A stretch of DNA of 64,000 bases from Blastomussa wellsi (Eukaryota > Cnidaria > Anthozoa > Scleractinia > Plerogyridae). The translations under genes were made by a program, and so were the position numbers. The stretch spans positions 6,598,204-6,662,203 of the forward strand of contig OX393562.1 of assembly GCA_947652115.1 (NCBI GenBank). The letters run 5' to 3'. Positions 1 to 12,800 of the stretch are shown piece after piece (the stretch's first letter is position 1; every line of letters begins with the position of its first letter). Under the pieces are notes generated by a model, which worked only from the letters and a program-made list of their open reading frames with translations, had not been told where the DNA came from and did no database searches.

Positions 1-3000
1 TGAGAAATATCAGTCGGCAAACTGACCGCCAGCATAGCTCGCAGTTTTGTTGTCGCAAGGGCAAACAGCAAGGCTAAGTAAGCAGAAGAACAGTGATGCA
101 GTGATGCATTTTGAATCAATGAAATATTGTAAGTTAGCTATGTATAACCACTCACTATCATTTACTATTTTACATGTTAAAGTTCCAATGAAAAGAAATA
201 GCAAGCTATTGAAAAAAAAGCTTATTTGAAAGGCCTTTAAAAATATAGAGTGTTTTCCTTTTAGTGATATCGCCTGTCGTTTGTATTATGCAATTTAGGT
301 ACTAATGACATCACACCTGGAACGAGAGGAGATATCACATAAAGAAAAAACGCCATTCTTTGTTATTAAAGGCCTTTCTCAACAACTTGTTTCATTTCAT
401 AGGCACGTTTACTTGAGTGACAGAATAAAGCTGATACCCCATTCACATGGACAAAATATGTTTAGTTAAACCAGGTAACAAAATGACAATTCGCAAGAGA
501 AAATTGTAAGACTGAAATTTACATGAGATTCCTGAAAGCTCTAACTTGTGCTTTCATTGTGATAATGTTAGAGAAGAAAGATCATCAGTTAGCAAAATGC
601 ATCACATTCAGCCACTGGTTTTTGGAGAATATCCACAGTGCCCAGAGTTTACGATCCAAATTACCAAAATATCAGGAAGAATCAGTAACTATCAATGAAA
701 GCCCTAATGTCCTTCTTCATATGCAATGTTCATATAAAAACGGTTTGAAATAAATATTGAAAGAATAAAAAAATACTAGGATTAGCCACGTGACCGGAGT
801 CCAGATATTGTCACCGCTAGACATTAAATTGTAAAGAGTAGAAAATGATTCAAATATTATTGCTGATGAAGTTTTAGTCAAAATAATGAATTCCCTGTTT
901 TTCTGAGAGTTTTACTATCGTGATACTGTTAGTTATAAAAGTGTAGTTAAAGGTTTGTTAAATGTATATATGAAATAGTTCATATAATTTCAACTGCAAA
1001 AAAAACTGCATACTAATCTACAAACAAAGTAGTTTTATTTGTGTTGCCATTCTTAACCTGTGATAGTGAGAAGGGGAAAAACGGTTGAATCATAATGCGC
1101 GGCTTGTTGGAGGCTTAAAGGAATTGAAATTTGGTAATTCATTAATAAGTCATTAAGTTAAAACAAAGGAAGTCAGAATGGTGACCGTGGTTTGGAAATG
1201 TGATCTCAATTAATTTAGCATAGAAGTTTACGATGTTATTTCTTCGTTTTTGGCTTGTATTTTCCACTCTCTTCTTGGTGACTTTTTTCTTTGTTTTTGA
1301 GCTATTGTTTTTCTGTTCTATATTGTTTCAAGGTTCTTTGTTGTCTTGTTCGTTCTTTGTTTTACGTCACTGGTGAGTTTCACAGGTTTTTACAGCCTGG
1401 AAATGTGATGAAACAATGTCTCTCATGCTTGATATATTACTTAAACAACACGCTTTACTTTCAGGACATTATTTATAGACTGGATTAAAATAACATTATG
1501 TGGCGTGACAGGCAGATAAACTGGTATTTTTTCAATGGGAAAAACAAAGCAAAATTCTAGTATGTAGCATGTGCACATCTCCACGTAGAAGTGAGAGCAA
1601 ATCTTGTAGGTTGTATTATTGTTTGGACTTCAACCTTGAAATTGTTAATACTCAAATAGATACTTTTAGACTTTATCAGACACCTATTCAGTGTAGACTA
1701 TTCCACATTTACTGTTGGAGGTTTTTCGCAGGTTAATTAAGTGAAATCACTCCAGCATGTATATTTACATTCGTGTGCAGGTGGTTAGAAGTAAGATCAG
1801 ATTGGATTAGTGTAACAGCTGTAAGAGATTTGTAAATTACAGTTCCGATTTTTTGCCCAAACTGGCATCGTTAGCCAATAAATGGACTAATTGTTTGGAC
1901 ATGCGAAACATTTTTTGGAGGCCAAACAGTTCATGTTTTCGGAGGTGAAGTATTATTTTTTTTGCATGAAACATTTGGTACCTTTCTGTAAATTATAAGC
2001 TATATTTTTAGTACAGAATTGCGAATTTAGCTAACTTATCAAACATTTTTTGTCGGAGTGTTGACTTGTCTGTTGTTTATAACCGTGTAATAAATTTTGT
2101 ATCTGTTTTGTAATGTAATACACTTGCAAGATTGCAATAAAGGTCTTGCAACACCTGCAGTACTGGGTTGTGTTTATGATAGTGTTAAATGGACACAGTA
2201 AGCTGGTGCACATGTGCATTAGATACCATTTCATAGCTAATTTACATATCACTTATGGAGACGCAATCCGCGTACTGTGTGAACCAAATATGAAAAATAA
2301 TGTCATAGGATGAATAAAGGCACTCTCAGAAACAGGTTTTCAGTAAACAATTGAAAATCGAGCGAAACACTGGGAAGATTGAAGCGTATTTCTACATGTG
2401 CTCGACACACACACTTGATTTCAGGTTGAGGTAAACTTTTTTCAAAGTGAGAAAACTAGCGTCCAGGTCAGCACGGTCCCAAAGCTGACTGTCCCTTTAA
2501 GGTGATTCCTAAGTATTACATTGCACATCCTTTCTGTGCAGAATTTACGTGAATTGTCACGTGTTTTTTTAAGTTGACCACTGACCAGGTATTGCTTTTC
2601 ATTGCTTGCAGGCTCAGGTCCTATTTTTTGCTTCTGGTAAGATTTTTCATGGTCATCCTCATCGGAAATTCTGCAACCGGAGTTGATATTTTTAAATATT
2701 CTTACTTCAGCTGTGGAATCTTTCTTGATTAGTTGCGCATGCTAGTACTTTTTACGGAGCTCCGATTTCAGGCTTGGTTATATATATTAAATCAAATATG
2801 CAAAATAAGCCCTGGGATATTGACTGTTTAATTTCTTTAATAGGACCTCTCTTCTGAACGCTGGAGATTAGTAATGTTTCTTCTCTTTATCTGAACCCTG
2901 ACAAGGACATTACAGCTGCAGTTTCAAAATTGCAGTAAAACTCTCTTTACACAAGCTCCATTTATTTGACGCATAAGACACGCAATCACAATACTGAACT

Positions 3001-3886
3001 TTGAATTAAAAGGAGAAAGTGTCAATCTTGTAGTGTGTAGTAACGCAAATTAATCTTCTGCGCATGCGTTGGGAGCAAATCGCTTTGTTCTACAAACTGT
3101 AGAAAGGATAGCACCACAAGGAGGGTATAATGTTTTCTGAAACATATATATATCTTGTGATAAACAAGAAGCAGTAGCGCAGATGTCTGCGTTTTACATG
3201 GTGCAGTGGCACACAGGTTCCTACCAACCCTCCACCCTCTCCACAAGACTAATTAATTAATTGATATTAATAATTATGCCGGCAGGAAGAGTTGCCCTTT
3301 TGCCGGAGTCATCTCTCTACTAACCGAGTCAAAAATAGACCCTCTCAGTTTCTCTATGTGAAGACTTGTCCCCGTTCATTTGTTTTTAATGTTTGTGAAA
3401 TACATATTTTGCCAGCAAACATTTTAATTATAAAACAACTGTTCCAACGCTATAAATATAAGGCTATAAAAACTCAATACTTTACACTATTATTTTACAA
3501 AACCATACTGTAAATTACAAGTCAAGACTTGGACTATACACTTGGACTACACTACAACAGGATAGGTACAAGACTCGCCAGTAACAATTGCTCGAGTGGA
3601 GGTCATTTCTGTACTAGAGGTCTATTCTTGGTCAAGACACATAACAGATTCTAAAAACCTCGTGCAGTGCTTCTTTTGAACGAGGAGTACACAATATTCA
3701 TTAGTGCACTCCAGCCTAAGATTATAAATTGCATGTTTTCAAATCACAGGGGTAACCGAGCCAAGCTTGTCTGATCTTAGAGTTAAAGGAATTCAGACAA
3801 AGCTACAGCTCGCACTTCGCATGACCCTGTTTCTTACATATGATGGGTGATAAATGATGGGTATTTAATTAACATATGATTATTCA
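1..3886. other. No gene recognised; 3' flank of KLHDC2
   Basis: A+T-rich sequence with only short chance frames. An 80-bp stretch at about 1153-1235 is about 80 percent similar to the inverse of 4383-4460, so a dispersed repeat is present. No convincing exon or RNA gene. Confidence 0.5.
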
Positions 3887-6800
3887 TTATGCCTTTCCAA
3901 TAGCCTGCAGCCTTCTGTGAAGGTAGAGTGACATTAGCAGGTTTTTGGGAAGCATCTCGAGTTGCTTGTGGAGGGTTGAATAATACTTGACAACAGCCTC
4001 AGCACATAACCTGACATGGAGAGATGGAAGAGTATTCAGCTTTAACTGAGAAACAGACCGTATCGTCACATGTTAATTTATTCAAGAAGAATAACTTTCA
4101 GTCATATGCACTTAACCGTTGCCAACCAGGAAAGTTTTCGTGTTACACCCGAGAGTGTTTCATCACACTTCCAATTACGTAGAATAGAGTTTTTTACATG
4201 TAATACCATAGAAGAGAGTTTTCAATACCGTAGAAGAGAGTTTCAAATATGACGCATAGCGTAGTATTACTGACGTACTTTGAAATGCATGGAAATGTGA
4301 TGAAACACTCTCTCTCGAGTGCTCGATACATCTTCTTAATCGAGACTACAACTACAGAGAAAATGATCGAAGAATTAAAATCGTAAAAATCTATGCTAAT
4401 TAAGATCACATTCCCAAATCACGGGTACGGTTGCGATTTCCTTTGTTTTAACATGATGAATCAGTCCTTTTTTACTTCTGTTTTCAAATGTCCAATCAAA
4501 AAGCAACAACGTGCTCTTCGTTCCCAGGCTGTGAAATTCTCATGTAAGAATGAATGGTGAACTGGTTTACCATCTCTGGCGTCGACTGGCCGGTTCATAC
4601 AAAAGCCAGGAAAAAAAATTATCAACAGGCTGTCAAAATTTAATCAAATTTCCTCAAGTGACAACTGCTTGGTGCAAAACACTATAAAACTATTTCCGAC
4701 TGATTTCCACATTTGAAGAGTCCAGTGATTTTCCAGGAATTGCGGGAAACAGTCTATCAATCGATGCAATTACAAGAAATTCAAGATTAAAAAGGATAAC
4801 CTCTTCCATAACTTAATAAAAGTAGTACATGTAACATATTTCTCACCAGTTCAGAGACTGAGGTGTAAACCTAAAGATCAGGATACTGTCAATGTGTTCC
4901 TGAAGATAAAGGGAAAAAACAAACAGTTCCAACCTCTGTGAACCACACATCATTGTTGGTGGTTATTGTTGCAATGACCACGCAATGTGAACAACCAAAC
5001 AACCCTTACTTACACACCCTAAAAGGAGTATTTGCCAAACCTCGAATGGTGTCCAAAACAATCTATTTAATAAAATAACTATTTACAAGGCCACAAAAAC
5101 TCCTGATAAGTTATCATAATTAGGGATTAACGTAATGACGACTTCATTAAGAGAAAAACATTTTTTTTATCCCTTTTCATATCGTTTTAGTTTTTTTTAG
5201 TTTGTTTACATTGTAAATCACTTCAAGACTATGGTAAAATCGCAGTTGAATCTTAATTACAGTAAAATGAAAATAAACTTAACAATCTGATTACTATTGT
5301 CTTGGCCGCACAAGAAACTTGTTCACAGTTTCATGATATTCGGTCGATTTAGCAACAGGACAGGAACGTCAGTTGAGGACGATACGTGCATCAAATAGCA
5401 AAGTTGAAACAGAGTCATGCCCAGACTATTCTCACTGCGCCAAATGAAAAATATTCTAGAGTATTCAGGCGTACACTATACGTGAAGTACACCTGGAGTA
5501 TTCAAGAGTATTCGATTTGAATACATGAAGTGCCCCTGGAGTATTCACGAGTATTCAATATTGAATACGTAATGCACACCTAGAGTGTTCAATTTGAATA
5601 CGGAAAAACAGGCCGGGTTCTAATAGGATATCCCAGGTGTATTTCGAATACGTCGGAAAATTACAGTATACGAGGCGTGTGCCGATTCGTACTCGAGCGA
5701 ATTCTGGCCCGAATATTTGGTTTTCCGCGTATTGTCTGCGTACCCTCCCATCCTCTTGCTTGATCGGTCTGATGTGATCATAAATGAAAACGAGTGCTAA
5801 ATTCAACAAATTAATGATTACCGGTTCAGGGCCTAGTACTGATGTGGCACAACCGCCGAAAAGCAGAACTTCTCCAGGTGAAGATGTATTACAAGCTGTA
5901 TGCCACATACGAGACATTGGTGAACTGACAACAAGAAAAATATCAAATTAGGTAATGCTCTTGTTCTTTTACTGCGGTTTTCAATAACATGCGAACTCTG
6001 AAGTTCAAAACCCAACCAACGATTGCGTTTTTCGCTACCGTCAATCATAATTACGGTAAACGTTAATGAACCTTGAAAATCAGAAACAAACAAAATGGAT
6101 CGAAGTCTACCAATCACAACTGACAGACGTGACCTTTTGACCCTGTTGAAGCGTACCTCTGTTTTCTGAGAGGTCCGCCTGATGATTGACGGCAGCGAAA
6201 AACGTAACCGTCGACATGAACAGAGTTCGCATGTTTCTGAAAACCGCAGTAAATGGAATTTGGATATATTACAGGCGCGATGCTTACTCATCTTTTAGAA
6301 ATGTAAGAAAGCAATCATCGTTTACATTCTCAAGTGAAAAAAGGAAAGTTCTGTTGACAGGCCATTTCCAGTCCGTACTGCGCAGTCTCGGGATTTGTTT
6401 ACATTTCTGTTTTGAGTTCGTTGATACGTTACACTTCGGTAACAGCATACATGAAGTTTTTGAGTCCGCCATTGCGGGTCGTTTTGTTTGGGAGTTTGCA
6501 ATGAGCTGAAAGGTCGGTTTGGAATATCATCGAGGTTCGTCTACTCTTTATTATTGTTTTGCAAGGATATCAGATGTTAATAAGGAAGAAAAAGGTAAGT
6601 TTTTAACCGTAATTTCCATTTTGGTTTGTTTACTTGTCATCGTGTGAGACTCGATAAACATTACAGGCGGAGATTGCGCAGTACGGACTGGAAATGGCCT
6701 TTAATTATTCTATCTTGTAAATATTTAACAATGTTACTTGAATAGAGCCTGTTGTTTGTATTACCCTTGAATTGAAGGCACTGTCAATTGAAACCAGATC

Positions 6801-9800
6801 ATTGTCAAAGTGTCCAGAATATAAGCATCACCTGAAAAAAGTGCACATGATAATCCAACATGACACAGTTACATCTGGTCACTGAGCCAGTCAACACACA
6901 TCATTTGGAATAGTGTAGCGATTGTATTGGGTTGCCTGTGTTAGGCTCAGCCCTAAGGGATCATGGGTAGCGTGGATTAAACTAATATGGCGGCCTAAAG
7001 TGTGTGTGCTTTCTTGTTCGGAATCCACCTCCATCGAGGACCAGTCTGGAGTGCAGACATTACATTGGCGACGAGGATGGGATGAATAATCCTTAGAGTG
7101 GTATGGCGTCAACAGGTATCCAACCGATGGATATTACGGGCTCGAAATCGGAATTGAGTGAGCGATGGCGTGTTTGGCTTCGAGGATTTACGTATTTTGC
7201 CGAAGGGAAGGCAAACCTCCAAACCGCCGCGAGAAAGAAAAGCGAATTACTCTATCGGGCTGGTTCCGGAGTGCAGGACATCTTCGAAAATCTGGCAATC
7301 GTCGCTCTACCTGAAGGCCAAGAGGACGATGTTTATCGAGCAGCTGTTTGAACACTGAATGCTTATTTTCAAGTGCAGGAAAATCCCGCGTACGAAAGAC
7401 ACGTTCTTCGCCAGTTACGCCAAGAACCGGGAGAAGATGTCGACTCATTTGTGCTCCGACTGCGGAAACAAGCAAGACATTGTGGATATGGTCCGCAGGA
7501 ACTTGAATTCGCTGTGAGGGATCAGTTGTTGGAGAAAGTTTCTTCTCTGGAATTACGAACCAAGCTTTTCGAAGAGCCAAATATACAGCTTGCTGCAGCA
7601 ATTGATAAGGCGAGAGCATGGGAGACGGCAAGACGTCAGGCGAGCAATATTGCCGAAGGAGAGGGAGGACAGAGTAACGTGAATATGGTTAAGGCCGGTC
7701 GTGATAGCAAGGAACTGTCAAGTGGATTTGGAACTCACAAGTGTTACGCATGTGGCAAGGTGGGACATTTTGCTCGAGACAAGGTATGTCCAGCTCGTGG
7801 TAAAACGTGTGCAAAGTGTGGCGAGAAAGGGCATTGGGCAGCTTGTTGTAGAAGGGGGGCTGTGGGCAAAAAAGGTGGTAGAGCACGAGGAAAGAAAGGA
7901 GGTGAACAGAGGGGGCCCAGTGATAAGAGAGTTGATTCAAAGTCAGGGAACAGTAGAGTTAATCAAGTAGAATATGACAGTGGAGATGAACCTTATGCAT
8001 TCCCTATAAACTTCAATGGAGAAAAAGCCTGTGAGGATAACGTGGTAATGGTCAAGATTGATGACACAAACACAAACATGCTTGTTGACTCAGGTGCTCA
8101 GTCTACTGTGCTTGGTGAGAGGCAGTTTAACAACCTTGTTAAGAGTGGCCTTAAAGCAAAATTGGAGCCTGAAGAAAGGAACTTGAGAGTTTATGGAAAT
8201 GGGTGTTTACCAGTCGTGGGCAAGTTCGAGGCAACTATTCAGTGTCATGGAAGGAAAACCATGGAAACCATCCTTGTGACACAAGGAGAAGGACGGTGTT
8301 TACTCGGCAGCCCAGCAGCTAAACGATTGCAAGTGTTGAAAGTTGGACCAGAAGCAAGTGGCGTGGCTCAAGTTTCTTCGGTAGGCAGTGACATTGATAG
8401 TATTGTAGACCGTTTTCCAAAGGTGTTTTCTGGGGTTGGCAAATTGTCTGGTTACCAACTCAAGCTGCACATTGATCAAGAGGTGAAACCGGTAGCACAG
8501 AAACCAAGAAGGATTCCTTATCTCCTGAAGGATAAAGTCAAAAAGAAAATTGATGAGCTCCTTGATCTTGACATCATTGAGAGAGTGTCAGGTCCATCAA
8601 CATGGGTCAGCCCAGCGGTATTTGCCCCCAAGTCAAACAAAGATGATGTACGAATTTGTGTGGATATGAGATGTGCTAATGAGGCCATACAAAGGGAGAA
8701 GGTACCAATTCCAACTGTGGATGAGGTGCTGGAGGAACTGAACGGGAGCACAGTTTTCTCTAAACTGGATATGAACATGGGTTTTCATCAAATTGAGCTG
8801 GAAGAAGGTTCAAGGGATATCACAACATTTTCAGCTGGTGACTCGTTGTTTCGCTACAAGAGATTAAGTTTTGGTATAAACAGTGCTCCAGAACAGTACC
8901 AGAACATTGTCAGGCAAACCATCGCCGGGTGCCCAGGAGCAATCAATATCGCTGATGATATTGTAGTACATGGCAAAACAACCGAAGAGCATGACAGAAA
9001 TCTTGTAGCACTGTTGAACCGACTGCAAGAGAGAAACCTTACCCTGAACAAGGAGAAGTGCAAGATTAGAATGAGTCAGATTGTATTCATGGGACTGCTT
9101 CTAAACAAACATGGCGTGGGACCAACAGAGGAGAAGGTTAAAGCAATTCGAGAAACAGAAGCTCCAAGTAATGTTGCAGAGCTGCGAAGTTTCCTGGGAC
9201 TGGTCAGTTTCAGCTCACGGTTCCTGCCTGATTTTGCGACGACCGCAGAACCACTTAGGAAGTTGACACGACAAGGTACCAAATGGCATTGGGGCAGAGA
9301 GGAAAATAATGCATTTGAGGCTCTAAAGAAGCAATTAGCTGAGGCATCAATGATGGCTTTCTACGACAAGGAAGCACCTACAGAGGTGGTTACTGATGCT
9401 AGCCCGGTTGGACTCGGGGCTATACTTGTGCAAGAAAAGCAGGGAGTGAAGAGAGCGGTGGCATTTGCGAGCCGAAGTTTGAGCGATGTCGAGCGCCGAT
9501 ACAGCCAGACAGAAAAGGAGGCTTTAGCGGTTGTGTGGGGTTGTGAGAGATTCCATCTCTACCTATCAGGGTTACAGTCATTTCAACTTGTCACTGACTG
9601 TAAGGCTTTGGAAGCTATCTACGGTCCTAGGTCGAAACCATCAGCCAGAGTTGAGAGGTGGGTGCTGCGTCTTATGCCTTACAAGTACACCATACGTCAT
9701 GTACCTTCAGGCCAGAACATAGCTGATTGCCTAAGTCGTTTGACAAAGATACCGGCATCACTCCATGACGGTGCAACTGAAGAGTATGTCAGAATGGTAG

Positions 9801-12800
9801 CAATCAATGCAACACCACGCGCGATGACTACCCAAGAGATAGAGAGAGCTTCTGCTGAGGATGAGGAACTGACGGAGGTGCGTCGTTGTTGGAAGACAGG
9901 GGACTGGTCTACTGCTCCTAGCTCTTACAGATTATTGCGTGATGAAATTACTGTAGTTGGTAAATTGGTGATGAGGGGTATGCGGATTGTTGTTCCTGCG
10001 AGTTTGCAAAAACAGGTTTTAGAGTTAGCTCATGAGGGACACCAAGGGATTGTGAAAACGAAGGATCGTCTCAGAAGTAAGGTTTATAGGCCAAATATGA
10101 ACGGCATGGTGGAAAGACACTGCAAGAAATGCCTTGGATGTCAAGCTGTGACTCCTATTCCCACCACGCCTCCAGTGAAGACAACGACCATGCCAACCAA
10201 GCCATGGAGAGACCTCGCAGTGGACCTGATGGGACCACTCCCAACAGGAGAGAGCCTTCTCGTGACTGTCGACTATTATAGCCGATGGATAGAAGTGGAT
10301 GTAGTGAGAAACACAACTAGCAGTGTTCTTATCAAGTGTTTGGAGAATCACTTTACTCGTCATGGCATCCCAGAGACACTACGGACAGACAATGGGTCAA
10401 ACCTAGTCAGCCGTGAGATGGAAGAATTTCTGGATGAGATGGGAATCAAACACAAGAAGACTATTCCCCTCTGGCCGAGAGCAAACGGAGAAGTTGAGCG
10501 GCAGAATAGATCACTCCTCAAGTCAATGCGAGCAGCGCAAGCAGAAGGGAAATCGTGGAGGCAAGAGCTACAGAAGTATCTTCTCGCTTACAGGTCTACA
10601 CCTCACGCCACGACAGGTGTCAGCCCTGCCGAGCTATTGTATGGGAGGAAAATTCGAACTAAGATGCCAGAGTTTGAAGGAGATGATGAGGAGGAGAGGT
10701 CAGGTACCACAGATCAGCAGGCAAGGGATCAAGACTCAGGGCGGAAGAAGCGAATGGCTGAGACTGCAAACAAAAGAGCTGCGGAGTCAGATGTAGCAGA
10801 AGGAGACAAGGTGCTGTTGCTGAAGCAGAAACAAAACAAGCTGTCTGCGATGTATGATCCAGACCCTTATAATGTGGTGTCCAAGAAAGGAGACCTAGTG
10901 GTCATCGAGCGAGGTGAAACTCTACTCAAGAGGAATGTAGGCCATGTAAAGCGGTTCATTGGACCCACACCACCGAAGAATCAGCCACAGCATGCGGAAG
11001 TACACCCAGTACCACAGTCATTGGTTCAGCAACCAGTAGTGAAATCAGCTTCACCTCCTGTTCCTGAACCACAAGAGATTCGTCCACCAGTACCCGAGAT
11101 TGAGCATACTGCAGAACCACCCCCACAACCAGCTGTTGCTCAGGTACCAAAACAGTCCAGTGAGCCCCGACGATCAGCACGGGAGAGATCTAAGCCAAGC
11201 TGGCTTAAGGACTTTGTTACGTGAGAGATTTAATTAAGTTGACTTATCGAGGACTTTATCTAATGTCGTTACTTAAAGAGACATTGTTTGTTGAACAAGA
11301 GACTTCAAGTTTTAGACTTTTAAAGAAGGCTTTATTTACTGTCATTCATATTGTTGCTTGTTAAAGTTTACTACTTATATCTGATTTTGGTCTGGCCTTT
11401 ATTATAACCATAGCATTTGTTTAAAAAGGGGGAAGATGTAGCGATTGTATTGGGTTGCCTGTGTTAGGCTCAGCCCTAAGGGATCATGGGTAGCGTGGAT
11501 TAAACTAATATGGCGGCCTAAAGTGTGTGTGCTTTCTTGTTCGGAATCCACCTCCATCGAGGACCAGTCTGGAGTGCAGACATTACAAATAGAGTACAGC
11601 GTTATATCAGATTTCTTATCTGTATTCAAGTGATTACATTGTAGTACAGTGCAAACATTCGAACCATGAACATGACTTTTTTCCTTTTTGTTATAATTAT
11701 CTAATGAAAGCTCTCGATATAGACCAAAGGATTAGTGTTTTCAGGGCTAACATTGGATAATGATAAAACAATTATCTACAGAAAAGGTTGCGTGTTCACG
11801 GTTCGATTGTCCTCACTGTAAATTTCATCTCCTCAAGTAAGAACAAATGATGATGATAGACATAATTAGAACTGGTTAGCAGTTAGTTTTGATTAGCCTT
11901 TGTTTGACTTCAGACTTTGTGATAGGCCAAAAATGTAAAGATGGTTGACTGGAGGAAGCAATAAGTCTGGTTATCATTTTATGCTTCATATCAAATAATC
12001 TTCATGAGGGAAAGGTTTAAGGTTAAACTTTTACAGGATGTTAGAAACTGCAGAATAAAAAGTTTGTTTGCTTATTGTCTTTTTAAACACTCTCCCCTTT
12101 ACGTTTCACGCTTGATTTTTGTTTTTTCATATTAATGTTCATCTTACATGAGAGTGAGCAAGTTTGTATTGTTTGGGATCATCAAGGTGTAAATGTCCTA
12201 ACTATAGTTTGATCGAACAGAGAAGATGTCATGAAATAACTAAAGACAACAAAAATTCACATAATTTATATTTTATGACATCTGTATGTATTCCATGTAT
12301 ACTTCTCTGATTTTAAGTAATTACAATCTTGTCATCTCAAATAGTGGCAGGGAAAATTGGTTTATTCAAATGATAATGTTCTGAAGGTGTAATTGAACTA
12401 TAAATTTAAAGTGACTTAAATTGTTTTTGAAGGTTTGCCACATTATTCCAAAACTAATATGTACATTCTGTTGGTTGTGGCTGATGGATCAGATTATTCA
12501 GTATTACTTGCATTACCAGGGTTCCAGATGAGGTCTTTTATATGGAACTCTGGATACAAATTTTGAACTTCCTCAAAATTTAATTAATGAATGAATGATA
12601 AAGAAGCAAATGCTTCAGTTGTTTTGAGTATAAAGGCTTTGAAATCTCACCTAATGCTTCTTGTTCATTGCTGAATCCTCCATAAAGAAACAAATGGCTG
12701 TCACCAGCAGCAGAGAGAGAATGCCATGTTCTTCCTTCAGGAACATTTCCCGTTGTTGGAATACTAATTCAAAGTGCAGAATTCCTTATTACACAAATAA

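Larger units (their letters stand above)
6914..11587 (+). mobile_element. Complete Ty3/gypsy LTR retrotransposon
   Basis: A 4674-bp element has two 151-bp LTRs that read as identical, a 5-bp target duplication AATAG (6909-6913 and 11588-11592), a tRNA primer site, a polypurine tract and a single gag-pol frame. It lies in the intron between KLHDC2 exons 9 and 10, antisense to the gene. Identical LTRs mean a recent insertion. One in-frame TGA in gag is the only visible defect. Confidence 0.95.

Noticed and set aside
5833..6291. 152-codon minus-strand ORF
   Set aside because: Runs across KLHDC2 exon 11, its intron and a foldback repeat in another frame; no domain seen.
10025..10363. 112-codon minus-strand ORF inside gag-pol
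   Set aside because: Antisense shadow of the integrase coding region.
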